64,000 bases of DNA, taken from WFQV01 sp964611145 (GTDB lineage Bacteria > Bacteroidota > Ignavibacteria > Ignavibacteriales > Melioribacteraceae). Under the pieces are notes generated by a model that did not search any database, was not told the DNA's origin, and saw nothing but the letters and a program-made list of their open reading frames with translations. The position numbers were made by a program, and so were the translations under genes. Location: NCBI GenBank assembly GCA_964611145.1, contig CAZSYM010000003.1:53561-117560 (forward strand), read 5' to 3'. Below, one piece after another: positions 16,817-26,237 of this stretch (its first letter is position 1; every line of letters begins with the position of its first letter).

Positions 16817-17956
16817 ATGAAAAAAGTAACTATCCTTTTGCTGTTTTTGTTCGGTGCGGTGGGCCTCCGGGGGCAAGACTTCAAATTCGCTGTGATGTCC
16901 GATAGTCGCGGGGAATTTCACGGAGTCAACGAACCAATCCTTTCGCGCTTGACAAATCACCTTTTGAAAAATAACCCCGATTTGAAATTCATTCTCTTTC
17001 TGGGAGATTTAATCGACGGCTCGTGGGATAACCCGCAAGAAAACTTCGAACAGATGAAATACTGGAAAAAAGTAATGGAACCCGCATACAAAAGCAAAAC
17101 TCTTGCGGGCAGAAAAGTTTACGTCGTTCCCGGCAATCACGAGGTACGCACACCATACGACGAGAAGCATTTTCTCGAAGTTTTCCCGGACATGCCTCAA
17201 AACGGTCCCGAAGACGAAAAGGGTTTGACTTATTCCTTCGATTACGACAGTGTGCATTTTGTGGCTTTGGATGTGGATAGGTGGTATTATGGAGATACAA
17301 CAACCACCAAAGACGATCATCCGCTTTGGCATAGATTTAATCACAGAGGATGGCTTGTGCGGGATTTGGCAAGGGCGCGTTCCCAAGGGGCAAAATGGAT
17401 TTTCGTCGGTGCTCATGAAATGTTCTTTCCCGTCGGCGGACATTTGCGCGACGGAATGGCAAGCCTGGGCATGCATTTCAAATATCCTCCCGATTCATTA
17501 CGGCAAGCCAATTTGGATTCCATGAATGTTCTTTGGCAAACGCTCGTAAACAATAACGTTGCAGCTTATCTTTGCGGACACGAACATCTTTACGCACGGG
17601 AAGAGGTGGACGGAGTTTATCAAATAATAGCCGGTAGCTCGGGCGCACCCGTTTATTCTTTTAATCCTACATTCGATCAAAAAGTTGAGAAAAAGGTGGG
17701 ACAGGAGTTTTCCTACGAAGAAGCTTTGCCTTATTTGAAAGCTCGTGGTTACAATTACGGACCCGGGAAAAATTCCCAAAAAGCCGATAATTTCGTGGGT
17801 GTCAGGGCTTATCATTATGTTCTTTTACATGTAACCCCGGACTCCGTGCTTGTGAAAATGTATGGGATGAAAATTCATAACGATTCCATGACGAAAGCGG
17901 ATAGCACAATCGTTCTCTTGGATAGTTTTACAATCAAAAAAGGAGAAAAGCGATGA
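16817..17956 (+). CDS. Secreted calcineurin-like metallophosphoesterase
   Basis: The 379-residue protein has a signal peptide (residues 1-19, ending LRGQ) and the dinuclear-metal phosphoesterase motifs in order: MSDSRG, LGDLIDGSWDN, VPGNHE, VGAHEMF and CGHEHLYAR. The enzyme is predicted to be periplasmic or extracellular, cleaving a phosphomonoester or phosphodiester of unknown identity. The signature is complete, with VMSDSR in place of the common DxH start. It overlaps the next gene by 4 bp (ATGA) and follows the asparaginase by 19 bp. Confidence 0.88.
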   Translation: MKKVTILLLFLFGAVGLRGQDFKFAVMSDSRGEFHGVNEPILSRLTNHLLKNNPDLKFILFLGDLIDGSWDNPQENFEQMKYWKKVMEPAYKSKTLAGRKVYVVPGNHEVRTPYDEKHFLEVFPDMPQNGPEDEKGLTYSFDYDSVHFVALDVDRWYYGDTTTTKDDHPLWHRFNHRGWLVRDLARARSQGAKWIFVGAHEMFFPVGGHLRDGMASLGMHFKYPPDSLRQANLDSMNVLWQTLVNNNVAAYLCGHEHLYAREEVDGVYQIIAGSSGAPVYSFNPTFDQKVEKKVGQEFSYEEALPYLKARGYNYGPGKNSQKADNFVGVRAYHYVLLHVTPDSVLVKMYGMKIHNDSMTKADSTIVLLDSFTIKKGEKR

Positions 17957-18705
17957 AACGTTTGTGCACCTTATTCATGGCATTGCTCTTTGCAATAAAC
18001 GTCGCTAAAGCTTCGGTGCCAACAATCGAAAGCGGTTTCCGAAATTTTGACAAACATTTCATTTCCGTCCTTTTCCTTACCGCTAAAGGGAATCGAAGCA
18101 AAGCTCGAGAGGAAATGCAAAGTCTATTGGAGTATTGGCGCGTGTTCAAAAACAACTATTACAATTTCACAAATAAAGATGCGAGGTGGAAAAACGATTT
18201 CGATAGCGTAGAGGCGATTTTGTTCTCCGCTTCGAAAGAAATCGAAACGAACTCGGCTCTCATGCACGTTCACCAGAAACTTGAAAAAATAAGAGAAATA
18301 TTTTATGAATTAAGAAAGCGGAACGGTATAGAATATTACCCCGACGTTTTGATTTCCTTTCATCAAAAGATGGAAGCAATTGTTCATCCTTTAAGTGGTA
18401 AAAAAGCCGATAAGCTTGGGGATTCTCTGATAACAAAACTGAAATCTCTCGGAAAAGATGCTCTCGATTTTTGGAAACAAAAAGTGGAAAAAAGAAATTT
18501 TAATCCTGTGGATTTCGGCTTTTCTACAGAAAAAACAAAAACGCTTTTGAACGGTATTAAAAAAGAAGAACAAATTCTTGCGAACTTTTTAGATGTTGTG
18601 TCCAAAAAGGAAAAGGACAAAATAATTCGTGCGGGAATGCAAATAAAGAAAGGTTTCCAAAAAATCTTTTTGCTCTTTTCGAACTTGAAATTCACAAAAC
18701 ATTGA
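17953..18705 (+). CDS. Secreted helical protein of unknown function
   Basis: Not recognised. The 250-residue product has a clear signal peptide (MKRLCTLFMALLFAINVAKA) and a Lys/Glu-rich, largely helical mature part without cysteines suggesting a cofactor. There is no lipobox and no membrane segment after the signal. The segment around 35-65 (FISVLFLTAKGNRSKAREEM) and the repeated helical hairpins suggest a four-helix-bundle or cytochrome-like fold without haem motifs. It is translationally coupled (ATGA) to the preceding secreted phosphoesterase, hinting at a shared periplasmic role. Confidence 0.7.
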   Translation: MKRLCTLFMALLFAINVAKASVPTIESGFRNFDKHFISVLFLTAKGNRSKAREEMQSLLEYWRVFKNNYYNFTNKDARWKNDFDSVEAILFSASKEIETNSALMHVHQKLEKIREIFYELRKRNGIEYYPDVLISFHQKMEAIVHPLSGKKADKLGDSLITKLKSLGKDALDFWKQKVEKRNFNPVDFGFSTEKTKTLLNGIKKEEQILANFLDVVSKKEKDKIIRAGMQIKKGFQKIFLLFSNLKFTKH

Positions 18706-18767
18706 AAAAGGAAATTTTTATTTGATTGTTTACTAAAGAACGGGAAAGAACTTTCGAAAATACGAAC

Positions 18768-19571
18768 ATGAAAAAGGAAGATTTAAAATATTTATTGGAA
18801 CTTTTAGACGACGAGCAGGAAGAAATACGCAAGCACGTCTTGGAAGCTCTTTCCCGATACGGCGGTGCATTGGAAAGCGATTTGCGCGAATATTCGTTTC
18901 TTCTTGACAAGAAAAAAGAAAAAATCCTTGCGCCGATTTTGAAAGCGAATCGCAACAATTGGTTTCGGGAAAGCTGGTTGGAGCTTTTGCAAATAAAAAA
19001 CGAGCGGGAAAAATTGGAAGTGGGAATGAGTCTTATTTCCGCATATCAAAGCGGACGTCACAATCTTAGCGCCCTTTCCCTCCTCCTAAACGAACTCGCC
19101 AATGAATTTCTCAGAAATTTCCCTATGGGAAACGAATTGGAGCTTGCAAGTTTCCTTTTCAACAGAAAAAGATTTCGAGTAAATTTCACGAACGTATATG
19201 AACCCGAAAATTTTAATTTACCGTTCGTTATTCACAATAAAAACGGAGCGATAATTTCTCTCTTTTTAATTTACTATCTTATAGCCAAAAGACTCGGTTT
19301 AAAGGTGGAAGGTTTTGAATACTCGGGACATTTTTTAGCGAAGGTTCTTTACGACGAAAACATTATTCTCATAGATTTTTCTTCCGGTGTAAATAAAATG
19401 ACCATTCGCAAGAACGACAAAATCCGAAGCTATATGGAAAAAGCCGTACACAGTATCACCACTGAAGAAATAATGAAGAAGGTTTTACAAGGGTTGATTT
19501 TAGCTTATAAAATGAACGATAAAAAAGAGGAGGCGGAGTTTTTCAACGAAATACTTTTGTTGCCTTTTTAG
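18768..19571 (+). CDS. SirB1-family (transglutaminase-like) protein
   Basis: The 267-residue protein has an N-terminal helical part and a transglutaminase-like SirB1 domain at about 75-200: SALSLLLNELANEFLRNFP, NLPFVIHNKNGAIISLFLIY, LIAKRLGLKVEGFEYSGHFL. The usual catalytic Cys position in SirB1-type domains is not occupied by Cys here, consistent with a non-catalytic family. It was started at the ATG at 18768; the longer frame begins with a TTG without homology. It ends convergently with the DUF1232 gene, their stop codons overlapping by 4 bp. Confidence 0.7.
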   Translation: MKKEDLKYLLELLDDEQEEIRKHVLEALSRYGGALESDLREYSFLLDKKKEKILAPILKANRNNWFRESWLELLQIKNEREKLEVGMSLISAYQSGRHNLSALSLLLNELANEFLRNFPMGNELELASFLFNRKRFRVNFTNVYEPENFNLPFVIHNKNGAIISLFLIYYLIAKRLGLKVEGFEYSGHFLAKVLYDENIILIDFSSGVNKMTIRKNDKIRSYMEKAVHSITTEEIMKKVLQGLILAYKMNDKKEEAEFFNEILLLPF

Positions 19572-20008
19572 GAAAATTTCTCTTTTATTTTCTCCCACAA
19601 TTCCTTGCCCAGCATTTCTTCCGCATTTTCAAGAATCAAATCAATCACAACCGAAAGTTTTTTTGTTCCCCGCCAATGCTCCTCTATAATTTCGGGTTCT
19701 ACCACAGAGGCAAGTTTTTTAAGCACCACCGCCGCAACCGTAACATCGTCCAAGTAACCTGCAGGACCGATTATCTCCTCGGGCAAGAAATCGAATGGGG
19801 ACATGAAGTACGCAATGGCGGAAGCGAGCTTTATTCTTTTCTTAACGTCAATTTTAGTTTCGACGGCAAGCTTACACAACACGTAAAATAATTCGGGCGT
19901 ATAAGAGATGAATTCGAACCACGGATTTTCCCGCGCCTCTTCGCTTTCGGAATATCGCTTAACCTTGAGTTTTAATTTCTGATAATAGTCAAATTGTCTG
20001 TTGTCCAA
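19568..20008 (-). CDS. YkvA-family protein (DUF1232)
   Basis: The 146-residue protein has the DUF1232 signature in its centre: LASAIAYFMSPFDFLPEEII then GPAGYLDDVTVAAVVLKKL, including the family's SPFDxxP and LDD elements. The flanking sequence is charged helix. DUF1232 proteins are small, membrane-associated and uncharacterised. The family call is good; no function can be given. It lies 28 bp after the beta-barrel gene on the same strand, so the two may be cotranscribed. Confidence 0.8.
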   Translation of the reverse strand: MDNRQFDYYQKLKLKVKRYSESEEARENPWFEFISYTPELFYVLCKLAVETKIDVKKRIKLASAIAYFMSPFDFLPEEIIGPAGYLDDVTVAAVVLKKLASVVEPEIIEEHWRGTKKLSVVIDLILENAEEMLGKELWEKIKEKFS

Positions 20009-20036
20009 AAATTCTCCTTGTTTTAATTTTATACTT

Positions 20037-20681
20037 TCAATACTGCACGCCGAGACTCAGAGAAATATAAACGGAACCGAAATCTTTTCTGCGTCTGCCG
20101 TACATCGATTCCACGCCTTTGTTAAACATATGAACAAATTGATAGCGAATGTTTAGTCCCAGCAAACTGCTTTTATCGGAACCGATATTCGCGCCGAAAC
20201 CAACGTAGCCCCCGGCGGCAACATATCCCGAAGCCTCCTTAAGAGAAGAAAAAAATTCAATTTCATAAGGAGTGGTTACGATAAAACTCGGTCCCGCGCC
20301 GAGTGTCAGGTACGGACGCAAGTTCGAGGAAAGCAACTCGGCAAAAAGTCGATATTGCACGCCGAAATTAAGAGGCAATAAAAGAACTCTGTTCTTTTTT
20401 CCGAATACGAACGTTCTTCCGAAATAATCCACGTATTGTATTTCCCTTTCGTCCTTACTTTCGGAGATGGAGAAATCGCCGAATATGGAAAACGTATCCG
20501 TAAGATTTTTGCGAAGGAAGGTTCCCAGCCCGAAACCACCTTCGCCGAACATCAAATCTATTCCCCATGCATTTTCGGGAAACTTTTCCGGTGGTTTTTC
20601 CTCCGCCATTTTTCCCAAATGCTGCGAATAGGCTCTGCTTCCCCATAAAAGCATCAGAACGAGAAACAATCTTCCGAACAT
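20037..20681 (-). CDS. Outer-membrane beta-barrel protein (porin-like, about 8 strands)
   Basis: The 214-residue protein has a signal peptide (residues 1-19, ending SRAYSQ). Alternating amphipathic strands follow: GIDLMFGEGGFGLGTFLRK, FSIFGDFSISE, YLTLGAGPSFIVT, VAAGGYVGFGANIG, and a C-terminal SVYISLSLGVQY ending in an aromatic residue, typical of barrels recognised by BamA. Size and pattern fit an OmpX/OmpW-like eight-stranded barrel. Its ligand or role is unknown. A TAAATTTA box (20710-20717) lies upstream. Confidence 0.78.
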   Translation of the reverse strand: MFGRLFLVLMLLWGSRAYSQHLGKMAEEKPPEKFPENAWGIDLMFGEGGFGLGTFLRKNLTDTFSIFGDFSISESKDEREIQYVDYFGRTFVFGKKNRVLLLPLNFGVQYRLFAELLSSNLRPYLTLGAGPSFIVTTPYEIEFFSSLKEASGYVAAGGYVGFGANIGSDKSSLLGLNIRYQFVHMFNKGVESMYGRRRKDFGSVYISLSLGVQY

Positions 20682-20770
20682 TATTTTTCCTTCTTTTCTT
20701 TTAATGGTTTAAATTTACGAATAATATCTTTAAAATCAATGTACTCCGAAATCGCACAAAGGAAATTTGA

Positions 20771-21268
20771 ATGGCTTTAAATCTGGAACTCAAAATCAAA
20801 GTTGTTACCTTTCGCAAGATATTGAAAATACTGAATAGAATAGGGGCGGAATATAAAGCGGAGCTTAGACAAAAAGATGTTTACTTCAAGTCCCCAAAAG
20901 GATTGCTCAAATTAAGAAAGCAAAACGGGGATTATGAATTGATATTTTATGAACGAGATGAAAATTCCGAAGAACGTTGGAGCGATTACGATGTAATAAA
21001 AATCGCAAGTGCAAATGCCGAAAAGGCTTTCGCCAGATTTTTGGAAATAGAAGCCGTGGTAGAAAAAACACGCAGGCTTTATATCTATAAAAATACACGC
21101 ATCCATTTGGACAATGTAAAAGGGCTTGGAAAATTTTTGGAACTGGAAACCGTTGTGGATAAAGGCGAAAAGGATGCACTCTCTCGCTTCGAGGAGTTAG
21201 CGACCGTATTGGAATTAGACCTCTCCAAACAAATCAAAACCTCTTACAGATTTCTGGTAGAACAATGA
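20771..21268 (+). CDS. CYTH-domain protein (class IV adenylate cyclase-like / triphosphatase)
   Basis: The 165-residue protein starts with a family-like LELKIKV, in which the conserved ExExK reads ELKIK. Basic strands (LLKLRKQNGDYELIFYERD) and C-terminal acidic LGKFLELETVVD follow, matching the CYTH tunnel-fold layout of CyaB-type proteins. Members hydrolyse tripolyphosphate, thiamine triphosphate or similar; only some make cAMP. The altered ExExK makes substrate prediction unsafe. Its stop overlaps the start of the AddB-like gene by 4 bp. A TATCTTTA box lies upstream at 20725-20732. Confidence 0.75.
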   Translation: MALNLELKIKVVTFRKILKILNRIGAEYKAELRQKDVYFKSPKGLLKLRKQNGDYELIFYERDENSEERWSDYDVIKIASANAEKAFARFLEIEAVVEKTRRLYIYKNTRIHLDNVKGLGKFLELETVVDKGEKDALSRFEELATVLELDLSKQIKTSYRFLVEQ

Positions 21269-24200
21269 TTTTAGGGAAAACTCCTCTCGATGAAATCGAT
21301 TTAACCCAAACGTTCCTCGATTTAACATCGGAAGGGAAATTGGAAAGCTTTCTTCTGATTGTCCCCACAAACAGGCGAGTGAGGAAATTAAAAAAACGGC
21401 TCATCGATTCTTCCCCTTCGAAAACGGCGAGTGTCATCAATTTGGAAACTCTCGGTACCTTTGCCGAAAAAATGCTTGCGGAGAGGGAAAGTTTTCACAA
21501 TCTAACCGAATACGCCTCCGCAGTATTTGTGGAGCAGGCAATCGGGAAAACGGAACTGAATTATTTCTCGGCTTACAAAGGAGAATCGCCTTTCGGAACA
21601 ACTCAGGAATTATGCGCCGTAATTTCGGAATACAAGCGCTATGGAATTAAGCCGGAGGATTTGGAGGAAGAGGCAAAGGAATTAAATGCCGCGGAGCGCC
21701 GAAAGGCATTGGATATAGCCACCGTATATCGGGAACATCTGAAAACCACGCGCACATTGAAAGCCTATGAATTGGGAGATATTTACGAAAGACTCATCGA
21801 AGTTTGGGCGGAAGATTTCGAAAAAATTTTTCGCTCGCTTTATCCTTCCGTACGAAAGATTTTCATCGAAGGATTCGATGAATTCTCGCCTCCGGAAGTC
21901 GAGATATTGAATTTGATTTCTGGAATTACGGGGACCGAAACCTTCGTCAGTTTTGATTTTTATCAATATAATCCCAAAATTTTTTCTCACTTGGAAGAAT
22001 GCCACAAAGCGCTTATTTCAAAAGGCTTTCGAGAAATCAAAGACAAATCGCCCAATGAAAACAATGGTTTTGTTGAACTCGTACGACGCAATCTTTTTCT
22101 TACGGAAAACAAAAGAAAGATAGCAAGTTTCAGAAACAGAATTTTCGAAATAGGAGCGGAGAGCAAGAGCGAAGAAATTCGAACCATAGCGAAAGAAATC
22201 AAGCGATTGATTTTGAAAGAAGACGTGCCACCTTGCGAAATTTGTCTTGCTTTCAATTCCATTTCGGAATACTCCCCTATTGTTCGCGACGTTTTCAATT
22301 CCTATGGCATTCCTTTCAATCTCACGGACAGAATAACGACGGACAAAACAAACCCCGTCACGGCACTGATAAATCTCCTCGAAATAATCGAAAACAACTT
22401 TTATTACAAAAATATACTTCGTGCTTTTAGCAGTAGTTTCGTACGGCACGAAGGAATAGACGTTTCTTCCCTCCAAAAAGCCGCGAGGGAATTAAACATA
22501 GTCGCCGGTTGGGAAACATGGAAAAACAATTTGGAAATCGCTCTCGAAGAAGGCAATGAGGAAAAAGCATATTTGCAAAAAGCCTTGGAAAGCCTGAATA
22601 AATTGGGAGAATTGCTCGCCCCATTTAGGAATAGCTTGACGATAGACGAATTCATTGCCGAATTAACTCGCCTTTCGCTGAACGTGCAACAGCCTTTTCT
22701 ATTGGCTCGTGGCGAGGACAAAAGGCAGGAAATAAATATAAAAAGCCTTTCGACACTATTCGAAGCCACGCATGAGGTTTTTCTGCTTCTCAAATCCGAA
22801 GAAGCCGAGCCGTTAAAACACTCGCTCGATTTCTTCCTTTCCAGGTTGAGAACAATCGCCCGAACCGCAAGATTCAACGTTAAAGAGCGCCCCGATTACG
22901 GTGTGTTGGTTACCAGCGTAAATGAAATACGAGGATTAAAATTCGATTATCTTTTTATCGGTGGAATGATAGATAACGGTTTCCCCTTGCGCTACAAGCC
23001 GGAAATCTTTAAACCGGAAAACTTCGCCAAGAGCGAAAAAATTCACATGACCGAGCAACGCCATCTTTTCTATCAAGCAATGAAGGTATGGAACAAATGC
23101 CTTTATTTTTCCTATCCGAAATACGAAGCAAAGCGCGAGTTGGTTACCTCGGTATTCCTTAAGGAATTCAAAGAGACGTTTGAAGTAACTCCTTTTTCTC
23201 CCGAGAAACTCGAGGATGCGTTTTATTCCGAAGAAGAGATTCATAAAAACTTCGCTTTGATTTCTCGCGAAGGGGAAATCGAAAAGTTCTTTTCAGATAA
23301 GAATATCAAGGTGGATCTCGACCGCATTCAACGTTTGCTCAATATTGACAAGGCGAAACTAAAAGGCAGCGACGAAGCGCTCGAATATTTCGGCGTGCTG
23401 TTGCACGAGGCTTTGGAAAATCCTTCCGAGGAATTGAAGGAATATTTGCAGAATGCGCCGAACCGAATCTACTCCGTTTCACAATTGGAATCCTACGCAA
23501 AATGCCCTTTCAAATATTTTTTGGAAAAAATTCTGGAAATCAAAGCAATAGAAGAACCAAGGGAAGAAGCGGAACGACGGGAAATAGGAAGCTTTTTGCA
23601 CGAGTTGTTTTATGAATTCTATCAAACAATGAACGAAAGAAAAATCACGCTTGCGAATTCCAGCGATGCGCTTTTCGAAGAAGCGCGAAAGATTCTTTTC
23701 GATATGGCTCGTGCAAAATTGGAGGGCACACCGTTAAAACATCCGCTTTCGTTTTATGAGAAGGAAAAAATAATCGGAATAAACGGCAAGGAGGAGGACT
23801 CGATTTTATACAGATTTTTATTAACCGAAAGAAACGACAAAAGCGGTTTTGTCCCCCGCTATTTCGAAGCATCCTTCGGAATGCCGAAAGCAAGAAATGG
23901 AAGCGACTTTACGGTAATGACAGATGAGCCTCTTGTTATAGGAGGAGTAAAACTACGGGGGAAAATCGACCGAATAGAGATTAATGAGACGGAAAAAAAA
24001 TTCAACGTTGTGGATTATAAATTAAGCGGAGCAAAACCGAGTCGGGCCGAAATTCGGGAAGGCTTGGCACTTCAATTGCCCGTTTATTTGCTTGCTGCGG
24101 AAAAGTTGTTAAAGGGAAAATACGCACCGGAGGGAATGTTTATCTATTCCCTTAAATATTCGGAGGATAAATTTGGAAAACTTACCCTTATCACTTCTCA

Positions 24201-24429
24201 CTTTTTAACACCGGAAGAAAAGAAAGCAAGCTTAACCCCCTATGACATTATCAGCGAAGTTTTAAACGAGAAATTGAACGAATACGTAACAAACATTTCC
24301 TTGGGCAAATTTCCCGTCTCCAACGTTAAAAATAGGGAGAATACCGTCTGCAAATATTGTGATTTCCGCTCCGTTTGCCGAGTCGACGCTTCCGCGCTTA
24401 GAAATAATACTCCAACAGAAAATACATAG
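21265..24429 (+). CDS. AddB/RexB-like PD-(D/E)XK nuclease of recombinational repair
   Basis: The 1054-residue protein is organised like the B subunit of AddAB. The N-terminal helicase-like region (LLIVPTNRRVRKLKKRL, FIEGFDEFSPPE, VLVTSVNEIRGLKFDYLFIG) has no Walker A GKT. The C-terminal nuclease domain has LRGKIDRIEI and FNVVDYKLSG (about 900-920), flanked by iron-sulfur cysteines at about 747 (YAKCPFKYF) and 1029, 1032 and 1038 (CKYCDFRSVC). It should process double-strand breaks together with an AddA helicase, which is not adjacent. The last 32 bp overlap the convergent barrel gene. Confidence 0.85.
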   Translation: MILGKTPLDEIDLTQTFLDLTSEGKLESFLLIVPTNRRVRKLKKRLIDSSPSKTASVINLETLGTFAEKMLAERESFHNLTEYASAVFVEQAIGKTELNYFSAYKGESPFGTTQELCAVISEYKRYGIKPEDLEEEAKELNAAERRKALDIATVYREHLKTTRTLKAYELGDIYERLIEVWAEDFEKIFRSLYPSVRKIFIEGFDEFSPPEVEILNLISGITGTETFVSFDFYQYNPKIFSHLEECHKALISKGFREIKDKSPNENNGFVELVRRNLFLTENKRKIASFRNRIFEIGAESKSEEIRTIAKEIKRLILKEDVPPCEICLAFNSISEYSPIVRDVFNSYGIPFNLTDRITTDKTNPVTALINLLEIIENNFYYKNILRAFSSSFVRHEGIDVSSLQKAARELNIVAGWETWKNNLEIALEEGNEEKAYLQKALESLNKLGELLAPFRNSLTIDEFIAELTRLSLNVQQPFLLARGEDKRQEINIKSLSTLFEATHEVFLLLKSEEAEPLKHSLDFFLSRLRTIARTARFNVKERPDYGVLVTSVNEIRGLKFDYLFIGGMIDNGFPLRYKPEIFKPENFAKSEKIHMTEQRHLFYQAMKVWNKCLYFSYPKYEAKRELVTSVFLKEFKETFEVTPFSPEKLEDAFYSEEEIHKNFALISREGEIEKFFSDKNIKVDLDRIQRLLNIDKAKLKGSDEALEYFGVLLHEALENPSEELKEYLQNAPNRIYSVSQLESYAKCPFKYFLEKILEIKAIEEPREEAERREIGSFLHELFYEFYQTMNERKITLANSSDALFEEARKILFDMARAKLEGTPLKHPLSFYEKEKIIGINGKEEDSILYRFLLTERNDKSGFVPRYFEASFGMPKARNGSDFTVMTDEPLVIGGVKLRGKIDRIEINETEKKFNVVDYKLSGAKPSRAEIREGLALQLPVYLLAAEKLLKGKYAPEGMFIYSLKYSEDKFGKLTLITSHFLTPEEKKASLTPYDIISEVLNEKLNEYVTNISLGKFPVSNVKNRENTVCKYCDFRSVCRVDASALRNNTPTENT

Positions 24430-25540
24430 CGTCGGGATAATACCAATATTCCGTAAATTTTTCCCCGTAAAAGTATTGCAGGCCGAAGTTCAGATAAGAA
24501 TTTTCCGTAAGAGAATAATTAGCGCGAAAACCGAAAAATCCACTGGCATCGTCGAGGTTGTTGATATTCGTGAACGTGAGAATCAGGAGGGGTGTGGCAT
24601 TAATAACAGAGCTTAGCGCCAAATAATTGCGGGCAAGATTCAAGATATCTCCCCGCATGAGTTTGAAGAAATTATAACGGCGTTTTTCCTTTTCGCCTTC
24701 GCCGTTAAAATGATATTCAATCAAAGCGTAAACCGAGGCGGAAAATTGATAATCCGCACCGAGAATATATTTGAAAACTCCTTTGGTGGTGGCATTGGAA
24801 GAGTAAACGCCTTCGCCCCGTATTCCGGCGTCGCCCAAATTGCCCGCGAAATCGAAGCCGAGCACATCTTTATCGTCAAAACGTCCGCCCATAACGGAAA
24901 AGTCCGTTTCCCAGAAATTTGTTCTGAATCTAAAACCGTAGTTGCTTGTTTCTCGAAGAGGATTCAAAACAAGAGTTAAATCGGTAAAATTACCGAAGGA
25001 TATTTTAGAAGAAATCGCATCGGCACCGTCTTTTTCCGTTTTATAAAAAGTTGTGGGATTTATGGGATTGAACAAATCCGTCGGGTTCCAAATTCGCCCC
25101 GTGCCCCAGGATATTCTTTGTCTTCCAATCACAAAACTCACTTTGGAAAAACTTTGCTTTAGATAAAATCTATCGATAAATCCAAGCGCCACAAGGTTTT
25201 TATCGTTGTCATATTTGTATTTCAAGTTCACTATTTGCCGATTCGTTTTCTCGTCGCTTAAAACGACAAATTCGGTTAGGTCTTTATAATAAAGCAAATC
25301 CGCCTCCGCAGCCAAATTTATCCTTGCTCCTTCCCAAAGATAAAAAACCGGTTTAAGACGAATGCGGGAGAGGCTCATTGCGGCGTTCACCGGCATGCGA
25401 TAAAGAGAAGCGAAGCGGGGAGCCAGCAATTGCAATGCAGGCATTTCGTTCACATAACCTCCAAAACGGTATTCCCATTGAGCGGGAGTTTCCAAGCGGA
25501 AACAGAGAAACAAAACGAGTGCAAGGAAAAATTTTTTCAT
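24398..25540 (-). CDS. Outer-membrane beta-barrel (porin/export-channel-like) of the ABC operon
   Basis: The 380-residue protein has a signal peptide (1-20, ending TPAQ) and barrel-like strands throughout, ending YFLLEYYF with a C-terminal aromatic. A central GRQRISWGTGRIWNPTDLFNP resembles DUF1302-type and related porins that often accompany LolA-like and MacB-type genes. It is the last gene of the LolA / three permease / ATPase operon, 2 bp after the ATPase stop, which suggests an outer-membrane partner of that exporter. Its 3' end overlaps the convergent AddB-like gene by 32 bp. The fold is well supported; function is inferred from context. Confidence 0.75.
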   Translation of the reverse strand: MKKFFLALVLFLCFRLETPAQWEYRFGGYVNEMPALQLLAPRFASLYRMPVNAAMSLSRIRLKPVFYLWEGARINLAAEADLLYYKDLTEFVVLSDEKTNRQIVNLKYKYDNDKNLVALGFIDRFYLKQSFSKVSFVIGRQRISWGTGRIWNPTDLFNPINPTTFYKTEKDGADAISSKISFGNFTDLTLVLNPLRETSNYGFRFRTNFWETDFSVMGGRFDDKDVLGFDFAGNLGDAGIRGEGVYSSNATTKGVFKYILGADYQFSASVYALIEYHFNGEGEKEKRRYNFFKLMRGDILNLARNYLALSSVINATPLLILTFTNINNLDDASGFFGFRANYSLTENSYLNFGLQYFYGEKFTEYWYYPDAMYFLLEYYF

Positions 25541-25542
25541 GG

Positions 25543-26229
25543 CTATTCTATTTTTTCGTCGCTTTCAATTAAACCGTCTTTTAGTATAAGCAAGCGTTTT
25601 GCTCTTTCCATTACTTGCTTATCGTGCGAAGAAAAGATAAAAGTGATATTTTTTTCTTCGTTCATTTTTTGCATTAAGTTCAAAAGATTTTCTCCCGTTG
25701 CGGAATCGAGATTAGCCGTCGGTTCGTCGGCAAATACGACCTCCGGTTCATTGACGATTGCCCTTACCACCGCCACGCGTTGCTGTTGTCCCCCGCTCAT
25801 TTCGTTCGGCTTTTTATTTGCAAGCTCCGCTATTCCCAATTCCTCCATCAGGCGCATTGCCTTGTTCTTTCTCTCCTTTTCGGGAAGTCCCAAAAGCATC
25901 ATGCTGAATTCAATGTTTTCAAGAGCCGTAAGTACGGGAATCAAATTATACGCTTGAAAAACAAAGCCGAAACTACGAAGACGCAGGGAGGAGAGTTCTT
26001 TTCTTTTCTTGAGGGTGATGTCCTCGCCTTTAAAAAAGACCTTTCCTTTTGTCGGTTTGTCCAAGGCGCCCAATAAGTTCAACAATGTGGTCTTGCCCGA
26101 ACCGGAAGGTCCTGCTATTACTGTAAATTCTCCCTTCTCGATTTTCAAATCGATTCCCTTTAGTGCGCGTACCGGCACGCCGTTGTCTTCGTAAATCTTT
26201 TCCAAATTTTCACATTTGATAATTTCCAT
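25543..26229 (-). CDS. ABC transporter ATP-binding protein (LolD/MacB type)
   Basis: The 228-residue ATPase has Walker A GPSGSGKTT (about 39-47), the Q-loop FVFQAYNLIPVLTALENI typical of the MacB/LolD/FtsE branch, signature MSGGQQQR, Walker B VVFADEPTANLD and the H-loop SSHD. This branch drives mechanotransmission with FtsX-like permeases and does not carry a solute through the membrane. It is the only ATPase of an operon with three permease genes, so it must serve all of them or a subset. It lies 8 bp after the last permease and 2 bp before the barrel gene. Confidence 0.93.
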   Translation of the reverse strand: MEIIKCENLEKIYEDNGVPVRALKGIDLKIEKGEFTVIAGPSGSGKTTLLNLLGALDKPTKGKVFFKGEDITLKKRKELSSLRLRSFGFVFQAYNLIPVLTALENIEFSMMLLGLPEKERKNKAMRLMEELGIAELANKKPNEMSGGQQQRVAVVRAIVNEPEVVFADEPTANLDSATGENLLNLMQKMNEEKNITFIFSSHDKQVMERAKRLLILKDGLIESDEKIE

Positions 26230-26237
26230 TTTCTCCT

